Below, piece by piece: positions 33,639 to 42,406 of a DNA stretch of 64,000 nt. A program made the position numbers and the translations under genes. Source of the DNA: Rhodothermia bacterium (GTDB lineage: Bacteria > Bacteroidota > Rhodothermia > Rhodothermales > UBA2364); contig JAFLBZ010000023.1 in the NCBI GenBank assembly GCA_017303715.1, forward strand, positions 1 through 64,000, read 5' to 3'. Each line of letters starts with the position of its first letter. Position 1 is the first letter of the stretch. The notes under the pieces were generated by a model. It made no database searches. It was not told where the DNA came from and worked only from the letters and a program-made list of their open reading frames with translations.

Positions 33639-34601
33639 TCATTTGGATTGGTGTAGCTTTCGGCAAATAGGGCAATAATCAGCCGGAACATTTCCATTGG
33701 CGTCCATTTTTATGCCCATTGGCACGTCCGTTTTGGGAATTTGCTTGGGTGCTGGAGCCTTGTTTCCAAGCAATTCGTCTATCCGTACCAATTCATAACC
33801 TTTGCCTTTAAGCCATTGCAAGAGTTGGCCCAAGCGCTTATAAAACTTATCGGTTCGTTCTGGCGCGGTTCCCATATGTAACAGCATGATAAAACCGTTT
33901 AGACCATCTGGATCCGATTGTTCATAGGTTTTAATGTGCCCCCAAATGGCATTGCTGCTCAAATAATTCGGCATTTCAGGCGTGGTATAATCTGCATTAG
34001 ATCGGCTACCGGGGGTAATACCAATCAAAGTAAGGCCCATTTCTTTGGTCCATTGTGCAATACTACTGTCGTACCATTCATAGGGTGGCAAAAAATATGG
34101 AGCAGTTGCTTTTTGTAAACCGAATTTTTCCATAGCCTTATAGTTCTCTTTCAAATCTAGCGTCATTTCTTGTTTTCCAATGATTAGGCTATCCCCAAAT
34201 CCATATTCCAGATGCTGGTCGGAGTGCCCACCCAAATAATGTCCGTCTTGTTTTAGCCCCAGTATCAACGTGTGGCGGGTTGTATCTCTATAGAAACGGC
34301 CTGTTAAGAAAAAAGAGGCTTTGGTACGGTTTTTTGCAAGAACCTCGCGCACAAAAGCCCCACCCTCTGCAAAGTGATCTGCCGAGAAAATAAGTGCCAT
34401 CTTTTTTTGGTCCCTATCCCCTCGAATAATGGTTTCTTTTACCCTCGTAAAACCCGTTTTTGAAGGTTCGGGCGGAGTTTTTCCACCTTTGGTTGTGGAA
34501 GTGGTTGGCGAAGTTGTAGGAGCCGGATCGGGCTTCGTCGGCGGGTTACATGCAGAGAACGCCATAATGCTCCAAAGAACGTGTATTAGATATTTGTACA
34601 T
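33639..34601 (-). CDS. Polysaccharide deacetylase-family lipoprotein
   Basis: 320 residues. The ATG at 34601 gives MYKYLIHVLWSIMAFSAC with a lipobox, then a Pro/Thr-rich linker and a NodB-like domain (about 60-280): KMALIFSADHFAEGGAFV, KASFFLTGRFYRDTTRHTLI, GHYLGGHSDQHLEYG with the metal His pair region, APYFLPPYEWYDSSIAQW and LLHMGTAPERTDKFYKRL. It should remove acetyl groups from a cell-envelope polysaccharide. The first motif has SADH where catalytic TFDD is usual, so it may be altered or inactive in the base. The C-terminus DYCPICRKLH carries a CxxC. Confidence 0.75.
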   Translation of the reverse strand: MYKYLIHVLWSIMAFSACNPPTKPDPAPTTSPTTSTTKGGKTPPEPSKTGFTRVKETIIRGDRDQKKMALIFSADHFAEGGAFVREVLAKNRTKASFFLTGRFYRDTTRHTLILGLKQDGHYLGGHSDQHLEYGFGDSLIIGKQEMTLDLKENYKAMEKFGLQKATAPYFLPPYEWYDSSIAQWTKEMGLTLIGITPGSRSNADYTTPEMPNYLSSNAIWGHIKTYEQSDPDGLNGFIMLLHMGTAPERTDKFYKRLGQLLQWLKGKGYELVRIDELLGNKAPAPKQIPKTDVPMGIKMDANGNVPADYCPICRKLHQSK

Positions 34602-34763
34602 GGGTCTTGGGTGTGGTGGTGTGGGTTTTGTATGCGATTTGCCAATACCAGAAAAGAAAGGTAGCAAAACTTGGCTTGTAGGTAAATGATGTGGAAAAAT
34701 TTGTGACAAAAAAGACCTCATGACAGAGACCACTGTGAAAGTCGGGTTTTGACAAGAAGACGA

Positions 34764-34805
34764 CGCTTGTAATCATTTTGTTTAATAGGCTTTATTTTAC
34801 AAGCG
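34764..34805. repeat. Nine-bp perfect inverted repeat
   Basis: CGCTTGTAA at 34764-34772 and its exact complement TTACAAGCG at 34797-34805, 24 bp apart, in the 383-bp divergent intergenic stretch between the deacetylase gene and the gene at 34985. It could be an operator or a hairpin; nothing else is recognisable in this stretch. Confidence 0.45.
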
Positions 34806-34984
34806 CTTAGGTGATTGTAAATGCGGTTTGCGCCTCAAGTACCATCCTCCCCAACCAAACGTAAACGCCTACCGGCAAAGTTCTTCTTAAAATTTTCATT
34901 TCGGTTTAATTAGATTGTTTCATCGGTTGGTCGGGTCTTGCCCTTGTTTATCCATGGTGTTAAGAAAAGAAAAACAACATAAAT

Positions 34985-35692
34985 ATGCCGATTGACATGA
35001 AGTTACCCGCATTTCTTGTATGTGCAATGGCCTTGCTTTTGCTCAATACAGCTATCGCTCAAACCGATACCACACGAGCCATCATATCACCAAAAATACC
35101 ATTGGCCGCCGAAAAAAACGACCTTCACAAACCTCGAAAAACCAATATTCTGTCTTTTAATCTGGGTATAAAAAGCGTTTTTCATCACCCTGAAGCGCGC
35201 TTGGACGGTACGGATAAACAGTACACGAAAAATGTCCATTGGATTCCTTTAAGTTTTGCAACAGAACACTTTCTTAAGGATCAGTATAGCATAGGTCTTC
35301 GCCTTAATTTTGTTAACCATCAACAAATTTATGATGCGCTCTGGGGCAATTATTCGACAAATAGAACAGAGAAACATCATTTTCAGGTCATTGAACAGCG
35401 ACTTTCTGTTTTATTTCGTCAAAACCTCTATCTCATCAAAAAGGCAAATTTTGATTTATACTGGGGATTGGGTGTAGGGCTTGCTACGTTTAAACAAGTC
35501 AAATCCGTTGATCCATATGCGTATGAATATGGCGGAAGCGGAGAATTAGATTTCCTTCAACGTTTTGGAGCCGAAACCTCAATAGGGCTGCACTATTACC
35601 CCTTTTCTGACAAACCTTGGGGCATCATGGCTGAGGGCGGATTGATGCAATCTTTTGGGCGGCTTGGTGTTTATTATAAAATCCAAAAGTGA
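34985..35692 (+). CDS. Putative outer-membrane barrel protein
   Basis: 235 residues with a signal peptide (LPAFLVCAMALLLLNTAIAQ). After a short polar stretch the chain alternates strands typical of small barrels: NILSFNLGIKSVFHH, IGLRLNFVNHQ, FDLYWGLGVGLATF, SIGLHYYPFSDKPWGIMAEGGL and a terminal LGVYYKIQK. No family recognised. The second Met (34997) may be the true start, since it begins the signal peptide. It has no partner gene on its strand. Confidence 0.6.
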   Translation: MPIDMKLPAFLVCAMALLLLNTAIAQTDTTRAIISPKIPLAAEKNDLHKPRKTNILSFNLGIKSVFHHPEARLDGTDKQYTKNVHWIPLSFATEHFLKDQYSIGLRLNFVNHQQIYDALWGNYSTNRTEKHHFQVIEQRLSVLFRQNLYLIKKANFDLYWGLGVGLATFKQVKSVDPYAYEYGGSGELDFLQRFGAETSIGLHYYPFSDKPWGIMAEGGLMQSFGRLGVYYKIQK

Positions 35693-35738
35693 TTTGCAAC
35701 CGTATTACTGGCCAGCACAAGCTCGCTAACACTCATCT

Positions 35739-37202
35739 TTACACATTTGGCGAGTCCCCCAAGAGTAGCGTACCAAACGGGCACGAGAGACAATTCAGGC
35801 TTTGGCAATGCTGTTTATAGAGTTGGTGAATGGCTTGTACCTCCATTGCATTCGCTGGTGACCAATTAGGATGCGCAAATTTACGCACAACGGTATCGTT
35901 GGTCTTCGGCAGGCGGGTTAAGAGACTGCCGAGATGAGCACTAAAATGTGGGTTTCCCAGCTTGGCATACGCCGACCAAACGGCAGGTAAAAGGGCATTT
36001 GCAATCAAAATATCGGCTCGATCTCGCCCCATTATGGCGGGCGTTTTACCCGAAGAAGTGGTCAAAAGAAAATGATGTTGCCAAAAAGTGGCGGGTGGGA
36101 GGCGCAACAACTTCCGAAGTTGTAAAATGGCATCGCGCTGGCAGGTGGCCTCGTAAATGGCCTCCGTAGGATCGCCGTCGAAAAGACCACTTGGCGAAAA
36201 GAGCGCAGCAGCTTGTGCCAGACGTAGAGTAGGGAAGTTTGCTGGCCTTAGTCCCGAAAAATGCCAGATTTGAGGCGAAAGTGGAATTATCCCCCACCGA
36301 ATCGCCAAACGATCAAAACGTTCAGTGAGATCCATCACAAAATCGGTGGTTTTCCGATCGGTTTCTAAAAGATCTTTTGGATGGGGTAAAAGTCCGGCAG
36401 TACCCAATAAAAGCGCTTCTCGGTCTTCTTGTTCGGGCAAATCGCAAAGCCATTCTACCTGTAATTGGTTTCCCAAAAGTTGCATTGGGAGGCGGTTTTG
36501 GCTAAAACCAAGACCTTCGAGTACCTTCACAAACAACGTTTGAAGATTGGGCGTCGAATCTTGCGCCTTTGCATAAAGCCGTTCTGCTGCATATGGCGGC
36601 AGGTTTTGGCGAATATAAGCTGCCGGAATATGGTGCCACTGCGGTTGGCACAAAAAGGCTTGTTCTTTGTGAATCAAATGCTGGTACAACAAATCTTTAA
36701 AGCGAGATTCAATCAGGGGAAAAAGCACCAATTCGGGAATAACCGTGCCGTCATTCCGCCGGATTTTGCCGGACATGTCGTCCTCAAAAAGGGAAATGTG
36801 CAAAATGACGCGGTTATAAGCGGGGTCGCGCTCGTGGCCATGTGTAAACCACTCACTAGAGCGGACGTGAATCTCCACGTCGCCAGCCCACTCCTCCGAG
36901 CCTATGCGAAGCCTCGCAGCGAAGAAGTCGGGGCCACTGGTAGTGGTATTGTGTTTACCCTGATCCAAAATGACAATGGGCAAGCCTTCTGTTGTACGTG
37001 CCTCGTTCTGTCGAAACAAGAGGTCTCTCCAAATTTTTTGCACCAACAATTCCGGTATGCGAGAAAGCACAGGCTCATGTAATTGAACTTCGGTGATAGA
37101 CTCTGGACTGGCATAATAATAGCGAATAGGCCAAAAGTTATGAAAAAGTTGTTTTTCTTTTGATGTTTTTGAGATGGACGAAGTTGTTTCTGGTGACGAC
37201 AT
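35739..37202 (-). CDS. DUF2851 family protein
   Basis: 487 residues from MSSPETTSSIS. The DUF2851 signature is clear: LVQKIWRDLLFRQNEARTTEG, GKHNTTTSGPDFFAARLRI, EWAGDVEIHVRSSEWFTHGHERDP, NRVILHISLFED, with a C-terminal LNCLSCPFGTLLLG. The pattern of acidic and His residues suggests a PD-(D/E)XK-like nuclease fold, but function is unknown and this is only a suggestion. Its ATG directly follows the T-run of a terminator-like hairpin (37209-37253). Confidence 0.8.
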   Translation of the reverse strand: MSSPETTSSISKTSKEKQLFHNFWPIRYYYASPESITEVQLHEPVLSRIPELLVQKIWRDLLFRQNEARTTEGLPIVILDQGKHNTTTSGPDFFAARLRIGSEEWAGDVEIHVRSSEWFTHGHERDPAYNRVILHISLFEDDMSGKIRRNDGTVIPELVLFPLIESRFKDLLYQHLIHKEQAFLCQPQWHHIPAAYIRQNLPPYAAERLYAKAQDSTPNLQTLFVKVLEGLGFSQNRLPMQLLGNQLQVEWLCDLPEQEDREALLLGTAGLLPHPKDLLETDRKTTDFVMDLTERFDRLAIRWGIIPLSPQIWHFSGLRPANFPTLRLAQAAALFSPSGLFDGDPTEAIYEATCQRDAILQLRKLLRLPPATFWQHHFLLTTSSGKTPAIMGRDRADILIANALLPAVWSAYAKLGNPHFSAHLGSLLTRLPKTNDTVVRKFAHPNWSPANAMEVQAIHQLYKQHCQSLNCLSCPFGTLLLGDSPNV

Positions 37203-37253
37203 AAAAAACCTCCGATGTGATGAATGAACCCATTGGCCCAAAGACACCGGAGG
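37203..37253 (-). terminator. Terminator-like hairpin abutting the DUF2851 start codon
   Basis: CCTCCGATGT (37209-37218) pairs with ACACCGGAGG (37244-37253) with one mismatch. On the minus strand it is followed by six T residues and then immediately the ATG at 37202. It lies 27 bp beyond the thrB stop. It reads as the thrB terminator. Confidence 0.75.
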
Positions 37254-37279
37254 CAAACGATTAATAACTTATGGGATGT

Positions 37280-38278
37280 TTACCCCATTATGGCCTGAAT
37301 TTCACCAAGTGGAAGGGTCTCTGCGTCTTGTAACGTCCGCGCACCAGCCTCGTCACAAACGACGGCTTTCCCGATGGCATTAATTCCCGTGGCCCTACAG
37401 GCTGCAATCATGACTTCAGCACAAACCTCGGCATGGGTCTCGGATGTACAAATGGCAAACATGGCCGGGCCGCTTCCCGTGAGGGCACAACCCAGCGCAC
37501 CAGCTTCGTTTAAGGCGGCCTCTTTTATGGCTGCATAACATGGCACAAGTGTGGCTCGTAGCGGCTCCACTAGACGGTCTTGCATCACCAAACGCCCCAC
37601 GTCCTCCCAATCGCCGGCTTGGAATGCCGCAACCAAGAACCCAAAGTCGGATGCATTGCGGATTGCATCCTTGAACGCCACCAGCGGTTTTAACATCTCC
37701 CGCGCCGCTTTTGTGAGTACCTGCACTTCGGGCACAACAACGGCGAGGTGTAGTTCGGTGGGTAACGTTAGTTTTCTAAAGTGCGTGGGGTCTGATGCCG
37801 AGACGAGTACCAGACCACCCAAAAGAGCTGGTAATACATTGTCTCCGTGGCGACCACCGGAAGCGATGGTTTCACCATCTAAAACGGCGTCCAAAAGCTT
37901 GGTCTTTTCTAATGGGTGGCCCAAAAGGGCATTGGCGGCATAAGCGCCAGCCACTGCCGAGGCAGAAGAGCCGCCGATGCCAGAACCCATTGGAATCCCT
38001 TTATGAATCTTAAATGCAATGCCTTGAACGCTTCCGAGTGCGTCTAACACCGACTGTGCAGCAACGGCTACCGTGTTTTTTGCCGGATTAAGTGATAAAA
38101 CGCCACCATCTCCGGTTATTTGTTCGATTATAATACCAGCCTCTTCTCGTAAAGTCGCTTCGAGTACGTCCCCATAATCACTAATACACATACCAACCGC
38201 GTCGAAGCCCGGACCAAGGTTAGACAAAGAGGCCGGACCCCATATTTTGAGGGTGTTTGTGGATGCTAATGCCTGCAT
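37280..38278 (-). CDS. thrB: Homoserine kinase
   Basis: 332 residues, GHMP-kinase fold. ATP-loop motif GIPMGSGIGGSSASAVAG near residue 95, N-terminal GPASLSNLGPGFDAVGM, and C-terminal ALTGSGPAMFAI are all present. It phosphorylates L-homoserine to O-phospho-L-homoserine in threonine synthesis. The usual partners thrA and thrC are not nearby, so this is a solo thrB. It ends in a hairpin terminator and begins with ATG at 38278. Confidence 0.9.
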   Translation of the reverse strand: MQALASTNTLKIWGPASLSNLGPGFDAVGMCISDYGDVLEATLREEAGIIIEQITGDGGVLSLNPAKNTVAVAAQSVLDALGSVQGIAFKIHKGIPMGSGIGGSSASAVAGAYAANALLGHPLEKTKLLDAVLDGETIASGGRHGDNVLPALLGGLVLVSASDPTHFRKLTLPTELHLAVVVPEVQVLTKAAREMLKPLVAFKDAIRNASDFGFLVAAFQAGDWEDVGRLVMQDRLVEPLRATLVPCYAAIKEAALNEAGALGCALTGSGPAMFAICTSETHAEVCAEVMIAACRATGINAIGKAVVCDEAGARTLQDAETLPLGEIQAIMG

Positions 38279-38346
38279 GTTTTTGTGTTTCCGTCTTTAA
38301 TTTATGTATTGGATAAAGTTGGTTTGGGGACACGCCCTAAAATAGG

Positions 38347-38376
38347 AAAGGGGATTTGTCTCTACGCATCCCCTTT
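38347..38376 (-). terminator. Hairpin after the peptidyl-prolyl isomerase gene
   Basis: Nine-bp perfect stem AAAGGGGAT (38347-38355) with ATCCCCTTT (38368-38376) between the isomerase stop (38404) and thrB. The following minus-strand sequence has only a short T-run, so termination may be incomplete and thrB could be partly cotranscribed. Confidence 0.55.
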
Positions 38377-38403
38377 CGTTAAGAATCACATAGAAATCGC
38401 TGT

Positions 38404-39579
38404 TTAGTTTTGTGGTGGAACCACTTTCAGGATTTCCAAATCATACACGATATAGCTTCCACCCGGAATCACAATTTGGGTTGGGTCTATGGCATAGGCC
38501 AATTTAGACGGAATGATAAAGGTTTTGCGGTCGCCCTCGCGCATGGTTAGAAAGGCCAAACGGATCCCTTCGAGAATGGGATTTTGTCCGAACTTGAACG
38601 TCGTTGGGTTACCACGTTCGCGAGAGTTGTCCAGTTTTTGCCCGTCTAAAATAGAACCAGCAAAGTGGAACGTGACGTCTGCTTGTGGTACGATTTGTGG
38701 CCCTGTACCCTCGGTTTGTGCCGAGACCCACAACCCAGAGTCTAATTTTACGGCATTTGGCCATTTGGCTTTTATACTGACCTCTGCTTGTTGCGCTGCT
38801 GCGGCTCGGCGTTGTTCCTCTACCACCGTTGCTTTTTCTATTTGTTGGTCAAAGAACGCTTGCGTCACCACAAATGCTTTGGCCTTTTCGCCTCTACGAT
38901 CAATACGAATCGTGAGGATGCTATCGCCTTGTTTGATGGCATTGACCACGTCTTGACCTTTCACGACTTGTCCAAACACCGAGTGTTTGCCATCTAACCA
39001 AGGGGTGGCTTTGTGTGTGATAAAAAATTGGCTGCCATTGGTTGCCGGGCCGGAATTGGCCATAGACAAAACACCCGCTTTGTCGTGCTTGAAATTGGGG
39101 TCAAATTCGTCTGGGAAACTATAACCCGGACCACCCATGCCATCATTCCCCGGATCACCGTCCAACGAGTTTGGGTCTCCGCCTTGGATCATGAAGTCTG
39201 CAATCACACGATGCCATTTGATGCCGTCATAAAAAGGTATGCCCAAGCCCCGCGAAGAATTTTTTGTCCCTTCCGCCAATCCCACGAAGTTCGCAACGGT
39301 CATGGGGGTTTTGTCATAGAATAGACGGGCGACAATTTCACCTTTCGAAGTATTGATGATAGCAAAAACCCCTTCATTATCTTGATTTTGTACAGGCGGT
39401 GTTTTAGGTTTTGTTTGTGCGCGTGCAGATTGGGGTTTGGATGCTGCGCCTTTGGGCTTGGGTTTCTGGGTGGTTTTTGTGGTGGTCTTGGTCTTGGGAC
39501 GATTTTGCGCATGGACATTCATGCCAAAAAAACCTACACACAAAAGGAGGAAAAAAGCAAGTAGAGAATGTTTTGTCAT
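38404..39579 (-). CDS. Dual cyclophilin-FKBP peptidyl-prolyl isomerase
   Basis: 391 residues with a signal peptide ([25 protein letters not shown]), a Lys/Pro/Thr-rich linker, a cyclophilin domain (about 70-235; [52 protein letters not shown]), a helical segment (about 235-275) and an FKBP domain (about 280-391; [50 protein letters not shown]). Both isomerase folds in one chain make it a dual-family immunophilin (cyclophilin then FKBP order). It acts on proline bonds of exported proteins, probably in the periplasm. Confidence 0.85.
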   Translation of the reverse strand: MTKHSLLAFFLLLCVGFFGMNVHAQNRPKTKTTTKTTQKPKPKGAASKPQSARAQTKPKTPPVQNQDNEGVFAIINTSKGEIVARLFYDKTPMTVANFVGLAEGTKNSSRGLGIPFYDGIKWHRVIADFMIQGGDPNSLDGDPGNDGMGGPGYSFPDEFDPNFKHDKAGVLSMANSGPATNGSQFFITHKATPWLDGKHSVFGQVVKGQDVVNAIKQGDSILTIRIDRRGEKAKAFVVTQAFFDQQIEKATVVEEQRRAAAAQQAEVSIKAKWPNAVKLDSGLWVSAQTEGTGPQIVPQADVTFHFAGSILDGQKLDNSRERGNPTTFKFGQNPILEGIRLAFLTMREGDRKTFIIPSKLAYAIDPTQIVIPGGSYIVYDLEILKVVPPQN

Positions 39580-39891
39580 TTTATTCTGGGGTTACAAGTG
39601 AACTGGTTTGGAATGTCTTTTCTACGTTAGATACTTTTAACGACGTATATCATGATCGAAAATTACGAATCCAACGATCATGCCAAAACGAAAAGTGTAT
39701 CTGCATCTAAAATTCTGCCAACTTTGCCCGCTCCATAATACTTAATCCTAACATTTTGTCTTGCGCTGTGCCAAACTGTCGCAAAAGACAGGCGCGTTTT
39801 GCTGAAATGGCACAAAAACGAGATTGGCACTTGGCTTGTACATTTACCTAACCGAGATCGAAAAACAATAAACCCATTTTGGAGAACAACC
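39580..39891. other. Gene-free leader of the Hsp20 gene
   Basis: Divergent region between the isomerase and Hsp20 genes. It holds an 8-bp inverted repeat (CATGATCG at 39651-39658, CGATCATG at 39675-39682) and the promoter-like sequence at 39825-39840. No open frame of interest. Confidence 0.4.
39825..39840 (+). promoter_or_regulatory. Possible sigma54-like promoter of hsp20
   Basis: TGGCAC-N5-TTGTA, with the GG and GT pairs spaced as in -24/-12 promoters; the -12 GC is GT here. It is 52 bp upstream of the hsp20 ATG. A weak call based on one matching sequence. Confidence 0.25.
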
Positions 39892-40320
39892 ATGAAAGCA
39901 TTCATGAAACCTTATACCCCCTTCGGACACGTAGAACGTGAACTCGGACGTGCCTTAGACACCTTGTTTGGCCCTGCGGTTCAAACGACGATCAATACCT
40001 GGCATCCACAAACAGACATTGCCGAAACCGAAGTGGCTTATTTGCTTACGATGGACTTGCCCGGTCTGTCAAAAGAAAATGTAACCATTAACCTGACCGA
40101 AGATGTTTTAACCATCTCCGGAGAACGGGTTATTGAGACCAAAAAAGAAGGCACGGCTTATCATAGCAACGAGCGGTATTCCGGCAAATTCCTCCGTAAG
40201 TTCCGCTTGCCCAAACCGATTCAGGTAGAGGCCATAAAAGCGTCTTTTGAAGGTGGAGTGCTGCACATCGAGCTGCCAAAGTCGGAGGCCATTAAGCCTA
40301 TCAATATTGAGATCAAATAA
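39892..40320 (+). CDS. Small heat-shock protein Hsp20 (alpha-crystallin family)
   Basis: 142 residues. Alpha-crystallin domain about 38-130: HPQTDIAETEVAYLLTMDLPGLSKENVTINLTEDVLTISGER, FLRKFRLPKPIQVEAIKASFEGGVLHIELPK, the A-x-x-x-G-V-L motif being diagnostic, ending with an I-x-I-type tail (INIEIK) used in oligomer assembly. It holds unfolding proteins in a refoldable state. The ATG at 39892 gives a natural N-terminus; the open frame extends further up but without family match. A hairpin follows the stop. Confidence 0.9.
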   Translation: MKAFMKPYTPFGHVERELGRALDTLFGPAVQTTINTWHPQTDIAETEVAYLLTMDLPGLSKENVTINLTEDVLTISGERVIETKKEGTAYHSNERYSGKFLRKFRLPKPIQVEAIKASFEGGVLHIELPKSEAIKPINIEIK

Positions 40321-40342
40321 TCCTCTTAAGGCATTTGACCCA

Positions 40343-40378
40343 TAAAAGCGGCTAACCGGAAAAAGGTGGCCGCTTTTA
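40343..40378 (+). terminator. Hairpin after hsp20
   Basis: TAAAAGCGGC (40343-40352) pairs with GCCGCTTTTA (40369-40378), with an inner AACC/GGT pairing. The 3' arm itself supplies the T-run. It starts 23 bp after the hsp20 stop. Confidence 0.65.
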
Positions 40379-40562
40379 TGCTTCTTGGAAGCTGATGGGT
40401 TCATCGGCCAATCTCCATTTCTGTAGAACGATTTTAGATAAATCTTGGGAAAGAACGTCCCACAGAACAGACAAATTTCTACACTCCGTCCACGCCTTAC
40501 ATGATTTTTTTGCGTTTCCGTTCGTATCTTGACGGATATAAGAACGCTCAAACCCTCTTTCC

Positions 40563-41030
40563 ATGAATTTGCTACCGGATTACCGCACAATTTTGGAACT
40601 CCTACCGCTGATCTCGCCCTTGCTACCCACACTTCTGATCTTGGGAGGACTCTATTTTGCACTTCGGGTGTACAAAAGGCATACAGAGACCATACAATTC
40701 TTGGCGCTGGCAAAACGGTACGACGAAATCTGGCAAGGAGCAATAGATGCACAAGGAGAGCCAGCTCGTCTCCGATTGTACGACCCCGTGCAACCCATAA
40801 ACCTTTCGGTGAAAGTGGCAGCATTGCGTTACTTAAATTTGGTTTGTGAAGAACAGCAACTCTATCGCCAGAAAAAACTATCGGCGTCGTTGTGGCGCTC
40901 GGTACAACGCGAAACCCAGAGAACCCTCAGAAGTGTCCTTTTTAAGGAACTCTGGCCTGAACTTGCCGTGCATTTTAGTGCATACCCTTGGTTTGTACAA
41001 TACGTGGATGGTATTCAATCTGGGAAGTAA
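40563..41030 (+). CDS. Small membrane protein of unknown function
   Basis: 155 residues. One N-terminal membrane helix (LLPLISPLLPTLLILGGLYFALRVY), then a cytoplasmic helical part with FLALAKRYDEIWQGAI, LRYLNLVCEEQQLYRQKKLSASLWRSV and FKELWPELAVHFSAYPWFVQYV. This architecture (one helix then a YLNL..EE..L motif and a W/Y-rich end) recurs in uncharacterised bacterial proteins, some annotated DUF4760-like; I am not sure of the family. No neighbours of clear relation. Confidence 0.55.
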   Translation: MNLLPDYRTILELLPLISPLLPTLLILGGLYFALRVYKRHTETIQFLALAKRYDEIWQGAIDAQGEPARLRLYDPVQPINLSVKVAALRYLNLVCEEQQLYRQKKLSASLWRSVQRETQRTLRSVLFKELWPELAVHFSAYPWFVQYVDGIQSGK

Positions 41031-41348
41031 GTTGTGTTGTTATCGTTGTGATTTCCTCCTTGGACGGGTAGGGAATGTGCCTGTCAGGATTACATCATGC
41101 CACAATCGTTAATCTTAGATAAATATTCTGTGCAAACCATTCCCCTTGTTCAACATGTACGAATAAAGGCGTATATTCAAGTCACTAAAATTCTTTTATC
41201 ATCCTACAATCGTTATACATACTTTTACCTACTACCACCTTCAAGATCAAAACGTCCCACTACCGCTCCCGTTTAAAACCGCATTGGCCAACCATTATCT
41301 ATAGGCTAATATTATTCACTTATATGTTTCCTTAAAAAAAAATCTATT
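41031..41348. other. Gene-free AT-rich leader
   Basis: No gene or hairpin that I trust. It presumably contains the promoter of the lipoprotein/outer-membrane pair that follows. Confidence 0.4.
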
Positions 41349-42290
41349 ATGTTTACCAAATCTATTCATCGCATTGTATGGCTTTTTACCTTGGCGTTTG
41401 TAGCCTCTGGATGCGACAGTTACAACTTGTTTTCCGGTAACATCACCGTAGAAGAAAAGGCTGAACAAATTTTAAAAAACGATGACCCCGCCCAACTATT
41501 GGTAGATGCCAAGCAACTGATTGCCGATGGTGAACCAGAACAAGCCCAGAAAGTATTAGAAAAGGCACAATCTTTAGCGCCAGACAATGGCGAGATCCGC
41601 ATTCAACATGCAAATGCCGTACTACTTAGTGCAGATATTGATGTTTTTGACCTACGAAACTTGGCAGATTACCTGAGCACGGGTGATCCGGGCGTGGGCG
41701 TGTCCAATCCGATTATCCTGACCAAAACCAGTTCCGCAGAGTTTTGTAGCGACAAACCAAGTGGCGGAAAAACACCTTTTGATTTAGAAGGGTATTTGAG
41801 CAGCAAAAAACTTTCTAATGATGCGCTCTTTGTTGTTCTTGAAGGAATTTTAAACCCCGTGTTTGCATCTATTACCCCTAAAATGGCACAAAACGCTGTT
41901 GTTGCTGCTTTGAAAAGCAAAAAAGTGGAGAACGTAGGCCAAGCACTCCTGCTTTATAGCTTGGTGGTAACCGTAAAAGAATTTAACACCCTGAAAAAAT
42001 TTGCCAAGGATAATGGCGCCCTATGGTACAACTTTAGCACCCAAGCCAACGCCACTTATTTAGGGTATTGTACCAACGATAGCACAACGCCGAACGCGCA
42101 AGAGCGGTGTCAATCTATCTTTGATGAAACCAAAAAGTCAATGTCAACGATGGAATTTGCCGTAACATTATTGGAGGTGAGGGCCTTTTTATTGGGATCA
42201 GACACGGCAACGGAACTCTCCAACTTGGCAAGAGATGGGTATAACGCGATGGATAAGGCGCTCCAATCCACAAAACCTTGTCAGCCTTAG
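41349..42290 (+). CDS. TPR-like lipoprotein of unknown function
   Basis: 313 residues. Signal peptide with lipobox VASGC (Cys22). Residues about 45-100 look like a TPR pair (LLVDAKQLIADGEPEQAQKVLEKAQSLAPDNGEIRIQHANAVL). The rest is helical and has Cys residues (EFCSDKPS, GYCTN, ERCQSIF, KPCQP) that could form disulfides in the periplasm. It is followed 116 bp later by a barrel gene on the same strand, and the two may act together at the outer membrane. No family assigned. Confidence 0.6.
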   Translation: MFTKSIHRIVWLFTLAFVASGCDSYNLFSGNITVEEKAEQILKNDDPAQLLVDAKQLIADGEPEQAQKVLEKAQSLAPDNGEIRIQHANAVLLSADIDVFDLRNLADYLSTGDPGVGVSNPIILTKTSSAEFCSDKPSGGKTPFDLEGYLSSKKLSNDALFVVLEGILNPVFASITPKMAQNAVVAALKSKKVENVGQALLLYSLVVTVKEFNTLKKFAKDNGALWYNFSTQANATYLGYCTNDSTTPNAQERCQSIFDETKKSMSTMEFAVTLLEVRAFLLGSDTATELSNLARDGYNAMDKALQSTKPCQP

Positions 42291-42406
42291 CCGTATAGGT
42301 CATTTTCTCTTCAACTTATTAAATAAGGGATTATTTACATCCCATTGGTTTTTAGTCCTCGCTCTTCGAGAAGATGTCTTCTCAAGGGTTTTACCTCCTA
42401 AGCATT

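Noticed and set aside
36465-37082. 205-residue plus-strand frame antisense to DUF2851
   Set aside because: Shadow of the DUF2851 gene.
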